DNA of 64,000 nucleotides from Theobroma cacao (Eukaryota > Streptophyta > Magnoliopsida > Malvales > Malvaceae), in contig NC_030852.1 in NCBI RefSeq assembly GCF_000208745.1, positions 32,785,379 to 32,849,378 of the forward strand, read 5' to 3'. How positions within the stretch are numbered: the stretch's first letter is position 1; every line of letters starts with the position of its first letter. The notes under the pieces were generated by a model. The model had not been told where the DNA came from and did no database searches. It worked only from the letters and a program-made list of their open reading frames with translations. Positions 33,916 through 44,342 of this stretch are shown in pieces. The translations under genes and the position numbers were made by a program.

Positions 33916-34320
33916 ATGGCTTCAAAGACTATAGCATCAACTGCCCTTCTTCTCTCCCTCAACATTCTCTTCTTCACTTTGGTCAGCTCCACCTATGTGC
34001 CTTGCCCACCAACACCAAAGAGCCCCGAGCCTCCTCACAAGACCCCACCCTCACCCAAGCCCGCCTCTTGCCCTAAGGATACTCTAAAACTGGGTGGTTG
34101 TGCTGACTTGTTGAATTTGATGCACGCTGTTGTTGGTAACCCAGCAAAGACCCCATGCTGCTCTCTCCTTGCGGGTTTGGCTGATGCAGAAGCTACTGAT
34201 TGCCTCTGCACTACCCTCAAGGCCAGCGTCTTGGGCGCTAACCTTAATATTCCCGTTTCATTGTCCTTGCTGCTCAATTACTGTGGAAAAAACATCCCTG
34301 CTGGCTACCAGTGCGCTTAA
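33916..34320 (+). CDS. Hybrid proline-rich protein with 8CM (DC2.15/EARLI1-like)
   Basis: Intronless, 134 residues. Signal peptide 1-25 (MASKTIASTALLLSLNILFF, then TLVSS). Linker 26-51 has eight or more prolines (CPPTPKSPEPPHKTPPSPKP) and one extra Cys at residue 29 or so outside the motif. The 8CM runs from Cys52 to the end with all eight cysteines: CPKDTLKLGGC, TPCCSLLAGL, DCLCTTLKASVLGANLNIPV, NYCGKNIPAGYQC. Such proteins are secreted and lie in the cell wall, or at wall-membrane contacts; family members affect cold tolerance, flowering time, systemic defence or elongation. The substitution pattern inside the motif (AEATDCLC instead of LEAAVCLC) sets it apart from the copies at 43.8 and 49.3 kb. 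Intact and probably expressed. Confidence 0.93.
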   Translation: MASKTIASTALLLSLNILFFTLVSSTYVPCPPTPKSPEPPHKTPPSPKPASCPKDTLKLGGCADLLNLMHAVVGNPAKTPCCSLLAGLADAEATDCLCTTLKASVLGANLNIPVSLSLLLNYCGKNIPAGYQCA

Positions 34321-34592
34321 ACTCCTCCTGCTTACTTTTAATCACTCTCTTTGTATTAGTAATGTTTGGTCATTTTAATAATCTTTTCATGGTATGTTTG
34401 GACTTTTGCTAGTATGTTTATGGGCGTGTACTCATTCACTAAGTGTTACTACCATATTTATTTTAAAGAAGGCAGGCTTCTCACCTTCTAGTCCTTAATA
34501 TGTACTTTATTGTAGTGAAACAAGAATGTACGTATCATATCATTCTGTCTAATAAAATAAAAAATTTACCCAAAGAAACCGCATTATATATG
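34321..34592. other. 3' flank of the 33916 gene
   Basis: Includes AAGAAGGCAGGCTTCTCACC near 34467, resembling the GGAAGGCT...CACCTTC motif seen downstream of other 8CM copies, and AATAAA near 34553. Confidence 0.5.
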
Positions 34593-35629
34593 ATCGTATA
34601 CAAGGTCGGCCCTAAGGTGAAGCCACCCAAGCAAGGCTTTAGGCCCCCAATTTGAGGAAGCCCCAATTTTCAAATTTTTTTATAATTTTGTAATAATTAT
34701 AATATAATTAATTATATTAAAAAATATAAAAATAAAAAATAATTCATCAAATTATTTGTTCTTTTATTTTGTTAATTATATGTCTAATAAATCTCAATTT
34801 TCTATTACTTCTTTATTTCTAAAATACTATTAATTTTCAACTATATTTTCTTATTTTCAATAAATTAATGGTTACATATATTTAATCATTTCCAACAGCT
34901 TTTTTTTTTTTACTTATTTCTCTTATTTCCAATCAACGTATTTAATGATTTTCAACAACTTTTTTTTTCTATATATAAAATAAATTATTATTTTTTCAAT
35001 GTATAATATCTACTTTTGAAATCTTCTCATTTGCTCCTTCTTCATTTAACTTCAATTTTTCTCCAAAAAATACACAAGAAGTCTATTTTTTTATTATCTT
35101 TATAAAGCTGTGAGCCTCATTTGCGATTTGCAATAAGCATTCAACAATTAGGTATTATTGTTCTAATCTTTACAGATTTTTTTACTTTAATTTAGATTTA
35201 TATTATATTGTTAAATTATTTTTATTTTATGTAATAGTTGATTTATTTGAATTAAAAAATTTGATTGTTGATTTTATATTATCCATTTAAAAAATATAAG
35301 ATAATTATAATAATTAAATATTTTTAAAATAATATTAACAATTCCAATAAGTGTTATTTTAGAATAAAAAAGTTTTTAAAAACTAAAATTAATAAAAATG
35401 TTATTTAAAATCAACAATGTCTCAAGAAATATTAAATTGATTGACTATATTATCAATTGAAAAAAAAAATATTAAAAAAATTTGATTATAAAAATTTAAT
35501 TAAAAATTTTACATCTCAAAAAGATAAAAAAATAAAATTTTAATAATATTTTTTAATTTTAATAAAAAAAATCACATTTGAATATTTCACTTAAACCTTT
35601 AAAGTAATCGGACCGCACCTCATCGTATA
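34593..35629. mobile_element. hAT-like non-autonomous DNA transposon with 8-bp target duplication
   Basis: ATCGTATA at 34593-34600 is repeated exactly at 35622-35629. The 1,021-bp element between them starts CAAGGTCGGCCCTAAGG and ends with the near-complementary ATCGGACCGCACCTC, whose reverse complement GAGGTGCGGTCCGAT aligns with the start with one indel. An 8-bp duplication and a CARGG-type terminus are diagnostic of the hAT superfamily. The interior is AT-rich, with no transposase frame. The start motif GGTCGGCCCTAAGG...CAAGGC...GGCCCCC is, from memory, common at plant hAT-related ends. Confidence 0.82.
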
Positions 35630-38600
35630 GCTCAGGAATGTTGCTTTCTCTGCTTTCCGTTTTCCTCCAAGATCCCTTTTCCACGACTATTGGAAAAATA
35701 TGTTTTGTCCACCGCCACCTCTGAACCATTGCCATGACATGTGTTGATTAAGTACGAGAGTTTGGACTGAGAATTTTGGCTCCTAAAGAAAAGCTCGACA
35801 AGAAAAAAATTAACCTATAGGAACTGAACTCTCTTGTGAGATGAGCTGCTACTTTTACTTTTCACTACATTGCAGCCTTCTAATAGGCAAAAGCTTCTGA
35901 AATCATTGTTTGAGTTCACTTAATATTACGGACATAGCGCAAAGTACTAGCAGCATGGCGCCAACAGCTATCACCTTGCAATTCAGAATAGTGACAGCAC
36001 AAGTAGTAATTATAGTGTCGCTTCGTCTGTTGCATGCCGGGAGTACTTCATAGCCGAGAATATAGAGAGTTGGAGAGATTATATCAAAAAAAAAAAAACC
36101 CTTGAAAGTTAATTTTGATTTTTATGTTTTTATTACTTTCAATTAATTTTTTATATTTTTATTTTACATTATATAAAATTTTATTATTCATTATTAATTA
36201 ATTATTTTAAATTAAAACAACAATTATCAATTTAATAATACGTATGAATGATATGACATATGGAACACATTTCTACCGATATCAACCTTTGTTGGCTATA
36301 TTATAATTATATTTTCCCAGAAGTTGTATGCCCATTTTTTGTCCGCATCATCCTTCAATTATTGTTCCATTTTTGTCAAGCCTAGTTGAAACGGAGTGGG
36401 GGTCCACAGAATCTTGGGTCCAAACCGATATCTATGGGCCGGGTTGTAACACGAAACCAAGGATAAAGCACGAAACTGCTTCATATTCATAACAAACAGT
36501 TGGTCAGAAAATTCAAACCTGAAAGACGTAATTTTGCTTGCGGTGGTGGTGACTGGAAAGAAGGAATTGTCGCTAGTAGAACGCAATGAGAAGAGACAAA
36601 AGTGCTCCTGTTTCGAGATGTGGCGTTTTACTTTGCCGACGAGATCCTCAAGCAACTTGTAGAAAGAGAGAAAAATGGGAAAACCGTGTCATATCAACGT
36701 CCAAGTTGACTTGGCCCTTGAGCATGGACTAACAAAAAACCATAAAATCGGTGGCGATGCTGCATTCAGAGAATCAATTCCGCGTTCGAGGAAGACAAGT
36801 TGCCGCGCATGCGGGGAAGCTTGAACTAATAAAACGGACAATAAGATGAGTTCATGCCCGTTTGGTCCACAAGACACTACTACTCCAACGTTTATACTAA
36901 CTGGTAAAAACTAACTTGGTAATAATTCGACTTAGAGAGTTGGCTAAAGAGCAAGCACATTCATCTCCGAAAGCTAATTAGGCCAATGATCATTAATTTG
37001 TTCTTTTCTTGTCTTCAATTTCGCTATAATTGCGATTGGAAAATCTTTTTCTTACGATCCATTGGCGGCACATGCACCTTCGGCATTCCATAATGAGCCT
37101 TTTGAAATGTCCTGAATCTTAATGCACATCTGGAAGCTAAAATATCAGGCAACATTGTTTCATTATACTTGTGGTTGAAATTCAATCCTATTTCCCCTTT
37201 TTGGCGTAACCAAAAAAATTAAAAAAGAAATAAAGCTGAAAGTACAGAGGCGTAACTGGAGACTTGTACTGTTTTGGAGTCATATGGTCCGGTCCCAACC
37301 TCATTGCCGGGGCCCAAAATCGGGGGGTCAGCTAGCTGTGAGTCACTGAATTCCGAGTGAAGCAAAGAAAGAACTACGCCTCTGGCGCGATATTGGATTT
37401 GCAAGATGCTGGTTGAGCTCAAATAGTTTGCCCCTAATTTACTTTTGACACTAAGCCTCTCGATTATTGTTTTCTGTAAGTCATATATATTTTTGTCTAG
37501 CTCGTCGAGATGTTCATAGTTTTGCATAGGCTAGAGCTGAATTTGAATAACTCTAGTCTCCTGGATTTGCCACAATCAGAAAGGTGAAACTAAAGTTAGA
37601 TAAAAATCATATGTTCAGTACTACATAAATCTGAAATGTCAAATTCAATCTTTGACAAAATAAAGTAAAATTTGTTTCAGATAATTTTAAAGGAAATTGG
37701 AAATAAATAAATAAACTCTTTTTAATTAATTTAAACATCGGAAGACTAGCTCAAGATCATTATATTATTAACTCTTCAATTTTTTTAGAAATTCAAAATA
37801 GACAAAGGGATTGTGTCTCAATTTATATTTATTGTAGTATTTGTTTTTTTCTATCAAAACTTAATTCTTCCTCTCTTATGAGCACTGTTGAAAAAGAAAA
37901 TATTACACGAACTATGAACTAATCCCCCCTTTTTTTTACATAGGTCAGCATGAAATTTTTACTACTTCCAATTTTAACATTATTTTGGATCTATACACGA
38001 GTTTTAATTGTGTAAGCTTATGTTTTAAGCAAATTAATGAGACATATATATATATATATATGTATATATATGTATATATAAGCATATTAGAAAGAATATT
38101 TGAGGCGCACACTAACCAAGGTCCTCGGAACACGTGTTAAAGTGGTTTCTGGAATAGGAAAATAGAGATATTTGAATTTTATAATCAAGTCATTATTTTT
38201 CTTCAATTTCTGAGAATAGTGTATTTTTTTTAAATTGAAAAAACCTTTTAAAATTAAATAGAATCTTAACCGGTACCCATATCCATATGTACGTCATTGT
38301 TAACAATGTAAATTTCCACTCAACTGGGAAATTATAAATTTCCAAAAACTTTATAAATTTATCCATTTTTTAATCCAATAAATTTCAACTCTATTTTTAT
38401 AGATTTAAATTTCAACTCATATGTGCTAATCTTTAAAAAAAATCATATTCTAACATATAACATTTTCAATGCCGTGAGAGAAAATATGCTTTAAATAGTT
38501 ATCACTAACAGTGCTTTAGGCAAGACCCGGGTAAAGTAATGTTTTAATTGGAGCGCATATCATTGGGTTTTCCTCAGGAAATGATTGCCTTTAAATGTTG

Positions 38601-39275
38601 CACATTATATTTCTTCTCATAATAACAAATTTGGGAAACGGAAGTAAAGAAACAAGAAGAAAACAGTAAGTTCACATGTTCACATGGTGAAAGGAACAGA
38701 AAATAATACACGGCCACAGCCCTGCAAACCCTAACGTCTATCTGCTCTGACTCAGGCAACTACCATCTACCACCTTACTACAAGCCAGCAGAAATAATAG
38801 GAGAGCAAGGATGCATAATGAATGAGCCCTCATGCTTCTCTAGCTGTAAAAATTCAGTTGGAAAGATCATGCAGGATCATTATTGATACATGTTGAGAGA
38901 AAATGCATGTATAAAAGTTAATAATCCCAAAATTGCAAAGGCTAGAGCGTAAAGGGGTTTGCAAAAAGAAGAAATAAGACGAAGAAGGTTAGGAAAGTAG
39001 TACAGGAAACAAACAAAGAGTACGCCATAGAAATCTGTGAAACAGAGCTTGCTCAGAAATCAAACACTATTCACGGATTGAAACTGAGCGGAACAGTCAC
39101 GGATAGGACATTGAAGTTTGCAATCAACCAACAACACTCCAAAATCTTCAATTTATTTCACAATTTTAGATCTCTTGGAATCCTCCACCTTTTAATTTTT
39201 TCTTTTTCACTTTTTCAGGGGAATAGGTGTTTTGATACTCGTAGGCACAGTCACGGGTTACACATAAATTTCAGC
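35630..39275. other. Intergenic region without recognisable gene
   Basis: Two minus-strand open frames (36655-36359, 98 codons; 36877-36689, 62 codons) lie in less AT-rich DNA but match nothing I know. The stretch 36120-36290 is AT-rich, and 38044-38080 is a TA microsatellite. No other structure. Confidence 0.4.
38044..38080. repeat. (TA)n microsatellite
   Basis: TA repeats interrupted by two TG units. Confidence 0.9.
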
Positions 39276-39284
39276 TATATATAA
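39276..39284 (+). promoter_or_regulatory. TATA box of the 39341 gene
   Basis: TATATATAA, 65 bp upstream of the ATG. Short 5' UTR expected. Confidence 0.6.
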
Positions 39285-39340
39285 TTTCCATGTTCAGCCC
39301 TATCTAAGCTCAAGGAGAATAATCTTTGGAACCCTAAGTC

Positions 39341-40066
39341 ATGGGTTCACAGTTTACAGCCTTGATTTTCATCTTCCTGATTTTCATGTTAATATCATTG
39401 CCACCAATTTATGCTTGTGTTCCTTGTACACAGCCACACCCACCGCCATACCACAGCCCAACCCGCCCAACTCACCCTAAAGTTCCCCGCCCGATTCCGC
39501 CAAGCACCAAGCATCCTCCCCACCGTGGAGGCTCCCCAAAAGTAGAGCCACCATCCAAAAAGCCGCCAATGCCACCAGTTATTGTACCACCAATTATCAT
39601 TACCCCACCAATAACGAACCCTCCCGTGATATCACCTCCCATTACCAACCCTCCAGTTACAATCCCACCACCGTCTTCTCCTTACCCACCTTACAGTGGA
39701 GGCCCACCTTCTGGAGGCGGTGGTGGAGGCGGTGGAGGTGGAGGTGGAGGCGGTGGTGGAGGTGGAGGTGGGGGTAGCTCTCCTGCTCCACCAACTACTC
39801 AACCAACTTGCCCAGTTAATGCACTTAAGCTAGGGCTCTGCGTGGATGTGCTTGGAGGATTGGTGCATATTGGGTTAGGAAACCCTGTTGAGAATGCTTG
39901 CTGCCCAGTGCTAGGAGGTCTACTGGAGCTTGAAGCAGCAGTTTGCCTTTGCACTGCTATAAGACTTAAGCTTCTAAACCTTACTATATTCATTCCCCTT
40001 GCTCTTCAAGCTCTAATAACTTGTGGAAAAAACCCTCCTCCTGGCTTTGTTTGTCCTCCTCTTTAA
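39341..40066 (+). CDS. Long hybrid proline-rich protein with poly-Gly tract and 8CM (36.4 kDa proline-rich-like)
   Basis: Intronless, 241 residues. Signal peptide 1-25 (MGSQFTALIFIFLIFMLISL, then PPIYA). Residues 26-126 are Pro-rich with PPVI, PPIT and NPPV repeats and an early CVPC pair. About 22 glycines in a row follow (near residues 127-148), encoded by GGT/GGA/GGC codons. The 8CM runs from Cys157 ([46 protein letters not shown]) and is complete. It begins MGSQ rather than MASK and differs in the motif, so it belongs to the longer 36.4-kDa proline-rich branch known from tomato fruit rather than to the tandem DC2.15 group around it. A structural cell-wall role is likely. The poly-Gly length may vary between alleles. 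Confidence 0.92.
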   Translation: MGSQFTALIFIFLIFMLISLPPIYACVPCTQPHPPPYHSPTRPTHPKVPRPIPPSTKHPPHRGGSPKVEPPSKKPPMPPVIVPPIIITPPITNPPVISPPITNPPVTIPPPSSPYPPYSGGPPSGGGGGGGGGGGGGGGGGGGGGSSPAPPTTQPTCPVNALKLGLCVDVLGGLVHIGLGNPVENACCPVLGGLLELEAAVCLCTAIRLKLLNLTIFIPLALQALITCGKNPPPGFVCPPL

Positions 40067-41895
40067 GTGTACTTTCATTAATAACAAGGCGACCGCATTT
40101 CCTATATATGGACGTACAAGATAGAGCTCAGCCTATAGGCAGGGTTGCCACCTCGGTCTCCCATGTTAACTGCTGCTTAACTACCTCCCAAAAAAATATA
40201 AAAACTGATCCCAATAAGTGTACTTTCCATTTTTAGGTTTCAAGAACTTTGTTTTCTGCTAGGGTTTGACTATTGTTGTATTTTGCATTGATTGGAGACT
40301 GTTTTTCTTTCTTTCTTTCGGGTTAGAACTTCCAGTGGATAACGGAATTGTATTTCAAGTGTCACTTAGTCTTTCATTATTGACTGTTAGTGCTTGCTTG
40401 AATTTTAATCTTTCTCAGCATGTGCCTACATATTCTATACGTGTGCTTTCACATACACAAAGACTAGTTTATGGAGGTTTTTTAAGATATGAATTATATC
40501 CCATAATCATAATAAAACAATTAAAATGAAGTAATAGTACTGTAATGCATTTTGGATACTTAATGAACGCTAAATACAATCAAACTTTTCTAGATTATAG
40601 TAATAAATAACGTTAGCACATGATGCTAGATAATTGTTATTGAATAGCCCAAAGTCTCAAACTACTACTACATTCTTCTTCAATTATTTATGGACAGATA
40701 AACTCTTTCCGAAAGACTCTCTTCTCATAATTGAAGTTAAAGGCGACAATAAAGCAGATATCGCTCTTATTTCCTTCTTCTTTCCGTTTTCTTTTCCCTT
40801 GTCTTTCAAATACTCCAAATGTCATTATTATCATAAGATCAGTAGTTAGCAATCCATTACCTAAAGTAGACCCTTATGGAAACATGACTAAATGTATATT
40901 CCTTCCATTGTGCATGTCGTTTTCCTTGGAGAGAAGACGAAATAGCTTGACTTTATCATTAACTAATTAATTAAATTTTTTCATTGCACCAAAGTTCTCC
41001 TCTAAACCTTAAGTACAAGACAGGTTGAGTTGGAGATGCAGCTTATCAAGACTCAAGATCTATGTCACAGTCAGCCAATATCACATGGCAAAAGGAACCA
41101 TTCCTGATCAGAAAATTTCATGTTCGCAATTTAATTATAATCGGAATAAGTGTTCATCCCATGTACGAGGGAAACTATAAAATCGTAATTATTGGGTATG
41201 ATGGTTTGTGATCTGAGGTTACAGGCGACAAGAATGGTTCACGGGTTTGAATTGGGTGCTTAAGAGGGACCGTCCAATTTCAGCTGGCCTTTCTTTATAA
41301 ATTCGTGGTTAGGTTACAAAATTAGCTGGTGGAAGAGCTGGATCGAAACTATTAAATCTTTTCCTTAATTAATCTTGTTCTAATTGTGTTAAAGATCTTG
41401 GATGGAATCCGGTTTTAATCATCAAAGATTTGATGGTTGTAAAGAAGTGGAGGGCAATTGCCTATGTACCTCCCCCTTGCGTGGGGTGGGAGGGGCTGTT
41501 TTTTTTTAGAGGAATCTTTATGTAAGAAATTAAAGGTAGTAATGATAGTGAACACAGCGGTGGTCTTATTCTTGGCAGACAAGAATCATAATTGATTTTC
41601 CAAAATTCCTATTGATCTCCAAACTCCAATTGTCGTTCTCGTTCATGCCTTTTAATAAATATCAATTTAATTTAAATAAATTTTTATTTATTTAACATAT
41701 GTAGCACAAAAAAAAAAAGAAATAAATAAATAAAAACCCTGGCCCAAAATAACTCACCCCAACCAAAAAACAAAAATAAAAGGAGATTGAACTCCTCCTT
41801 ATAGTTTACTTTATCTATTAGGTTTCATGCGGTTAAATTTTCCAAAGGATATAGATGCATTTTATAGGACCATAAAATGAAAAGGAAAAAGGAGA

Positions 41896-42175
41896 TTGAA
41901 TTCTCTAAAGGAGGAATTCAGACCCAAACCAGATATATTTCTTTTCATTTCATATCACAATTCACTTAATCCAAGTGTGCGGTATTAAAGAAGTATCCAA
42001 CACGTTCAGAGGATATCACTATCATTGATATCTTGAATTCTCTAAAGGAGGAATTCAAACCCAAACCAGATATATTTCTTTTCATATCATAATTCACTTA
42101 ATCCAAGTGTGCTGCATTAAAGAAGTATTCAACACGTTCAGAGGATCACCATCAATGAGATTTTTGAATTCTCAG
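41896..42175. repeat. Tandem duplication, units of 137 and 131 bp
   Basis: TTGAATTCTCTAAAGGAGGA begins at 41896 and at 42033. Both units continue with CCCAAACCAGATATATTTCT, TTCACTTAATCCAAGTGTGC and CAACACGTTCAGAGGAT. A third start (TTGAATTCTC) at 42164 breaks off at once. The second unit lacks a few bases in the TTCATTTCATATC stretch. Confidence 0.9.
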
Positions 42176-42280
42176 GCTGTTGCGGTTAGTGGAAATCGAA
42201 CAGTAAGGCCAAGGAATCTTTGCCTTTTTCTGCAGTCAGGACAGTGAAGTGAAACGAGCTTGCTTTTCTCTTCCTCTTCC

Positions 42281-42304
42281 TTTTTTTTTTTTTTTTTTTT
42301 TTTT
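42281..42304. repeat. T24 homopolymer
   Basis: An unbroken run of 24 T preceded by a CT-rich tract. It may be the tail of a minus-strand retroposon; no body recognised. Confidence 0.85.
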
Positions 42305-43804
42305 CATGTGAGAATGCGTACATCTTCCTTCACCAAATTCTTAGTCACGGACTCAAAACTGTGCTTTCAGTGCCGGTAGTTGCTATTGACTTCAAAAACT
42401 TGCGCCATGGGGCCACGACTGAACATAGTTAATTAAACCACCGTGTGGTCATCTAAAAAAAGGCTGACTATGATATCTCTACTTTCTCTCTACTGCTCCA
42501 AGGGATAAACGACACGAAAAATGTAAGAATGATGGAGACATCTTGTGGTAACCGGACCTTTGTTTCCTCATGATGGGCCCTCTTAACCCGCCAGCCGGTT
42601 GTTGTCAAAAGTTTGGAAAATCAAAATCAGCATTGATATGCGACCACGTTTTCCTTTCTTTTTCTTTACTAGAACTTTCTTTTTTCCATACTGCAGCCAT
42701 GCTTAATTACAAGATTTTGATATCTCATCTGTGAATGTGTTGGAGTTTTTCATAGTTCTTTTAGTATATGGATTAAATGTGCTACATTCCATTTATCTAT
42801 TACCCACTTTTTAACTATTTCATTTTAGAAATATACAAAGGGAAAAGAGTTTGTAGCTATTTTTGGAATATAAAATCATGGCCACGAGAAGTCATGAAAT
42901 CATATTAAGTGCTTGCTTGATTTAATTTTTTTTCAATTTATCTACCTCTTAAAAATAAAAATCAGATCAAGCATAAATTTTAAAAAACTCTTTAAAAAAA
43001 GTAATTTTTTTTAAAGAATAAATTATTTTTTAAAAAGACTTCAAAAAAAATTCTTGTGAGGAGTTTTTTTATTCTCTTTTATTAAAAATACAAAAAAAAA
43101 TTTATTTTTACTTTAAAAATATCCTTATCTGTTAATAATAATTATAATATTACTTTTTTAAAAAAATACTTTCTATGATAATTTTAATTAAAATTAAAAT
43201 TTATAAAAAAAATTTACCAAATAACTTTAATTTAATTTTAAAAATTATTATTTTTATAAGAATTTCATAATAATTTTTAAATTAAAAAAAAACAGATTGA
43301 CAAAATTAACAAGCTGGGTTAGCTTACATAGGCCTTACTATTATCGTAGGGCATGCAGTGAGATGTAAGATGTGAAGTGAGGAGAGACCAGACCAGGTGA
43401 TTTTCCACATGTAGATGTAATTAAGCGCAACAAAATTAACAAGAGAAAGAATGATTTGACAAGTAGAGAGATTTAAGGTCACGGGACTGAAAACTACAGC
43501 ATGAGAATGAGAAATCTGACATGCTTCCACTGTCAACATATGGAAGCATTTTTGGTTTATTCAGAAAAACAGGCTGAATAATACTAATCTTTCATTTCCC
43601 TTAATGATACATAAAGCCAAAGAAAACACCTGAAGAAAAGTATTACACTTATTCAGAATCAATCCACAATCGCAAACAACACTACAACAAAGGGAAACAA
43701 GCAGTTACCAATTACAACATGCAAAACACTGATCACATAATGGACATTAGAACTTCAAAACAAATGCAACACCAGAATTGACGAGAAAGAAAAACTAGTA
43801 GTGA

Positions 43805-44233
43805 TTATGAGCATTGGAAGCCAGAAGGAACATTCTTTGAGCAGACGTTGAGAAGCAAGCTGAGGGAAACTGGGATGTTAAGGTTGATGCCCAAAATGTT
43901 AGCTTTGATAGCTGTGCAAAGGCAAACAGCGGCCTCAAGATCAGCAAGGCCTTGGATTAGGGAGCAGCATGGCTGCACGGGAGGTTTACCGACGGTGACA
44001 TTGAGCAAACCACCAAGCAGATCAGCACATATACCTAATTTAAGGGCATCCCTGGGGCACTTGCCTCCTCCAGATGGAGTTGGACAGGGAGTGGATGGAG
44101 ATGAACAGGGAGTGGGCTTTGGTTTTGGTTTTGGTTTGGGGGAAGGGCAGGAACCACAAGCACTGACTAGGGAAAAGAAAAGGATATTAAGTGCAAAAAA
44201 GAGAGCAAGTGATGCTGATCTTTTTGAAGCCAT
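43805..44233 (-). CDS. Hybrid proline-rich protein with 8CM (DC2.15-like)
   Basis: Intronless, 142 residues, ATG at 44233-44231. Signal peptide 1-25 ([20 protein letters not shown], then SLVSA). The linker 26-58 has a [10 protein letters not shown] repeat and extra cysteines (CGSCPSP, PCSSP, PCPTP) outside the motif. The 8CM from Cys59 to the penultimate residue is complete: [67 protein letters not shown]. In this C7 block the usual CGKN is CSKN. This is the classic 14-kDa proline-rich DC2.15-like type, secreted to the wall. It is the only intact family member on the minus strand. TATA box at 44342-44335. Well kept and probably functional. Confidence 0.94.
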   Translation of the reverse strand: MASKRSASLALFFALNILFFSLVSACGSCPSPKPKPKPKPTPCSSPSTPCPTPSGGGKCPRDALKLGICADLLGGLLNVTVGKPPVQPCCSLIQGLADLEAAVCLCTAIKANILGINLNIPVSLSLLLNVCSKNVPSGFQCS

Positions 44234-44334
44234 CTCTCAAACCCTATTTGCTTCTCTTGCTTAGAGGGAGTAAGTAGAAGTAATAGGAGAGAGCAGTATG
44301 TGAGGATGGAGAACTTGGAGTGAAGAAAGGGGGG

Positions 44335-44342
44335 GTTTTATA
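44335..44342 (-). promoter_or_regulatory. TATA box of the 43805 gene
   Basis: On the minus strand TATAAAAC lies about 100 bp upstream of the ATG. Confidence 0.65.

Larger units (their letters stand above)
40067..43804. other. Intergenic region without recognisable gene
   Basis: Short open frames only. A 131-137-bp tandem duplication lies at 41896-42175, a T24 run at 42281-42304, and AT-rich DNA at 42940-43290. Bases 43562-43804 form the 3' flank of the minus-strand gene at 43805. Confidence 0.45.

Noticed and set aside
36359..36877. Two minus-strand frames of 98 and 62 codons in less AT-rich DNA
   Set aside because: No recognisable domain, no TATA/splice logic linking them, and no similarity to neighbours.
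43848..44264. 138-codon plus-strand frame opposite the 43805 gene
   Set aside because: It is the antisense shadow of the 8CM gene; the minus-strand frame has signal peptide, linker and eight cysteines.
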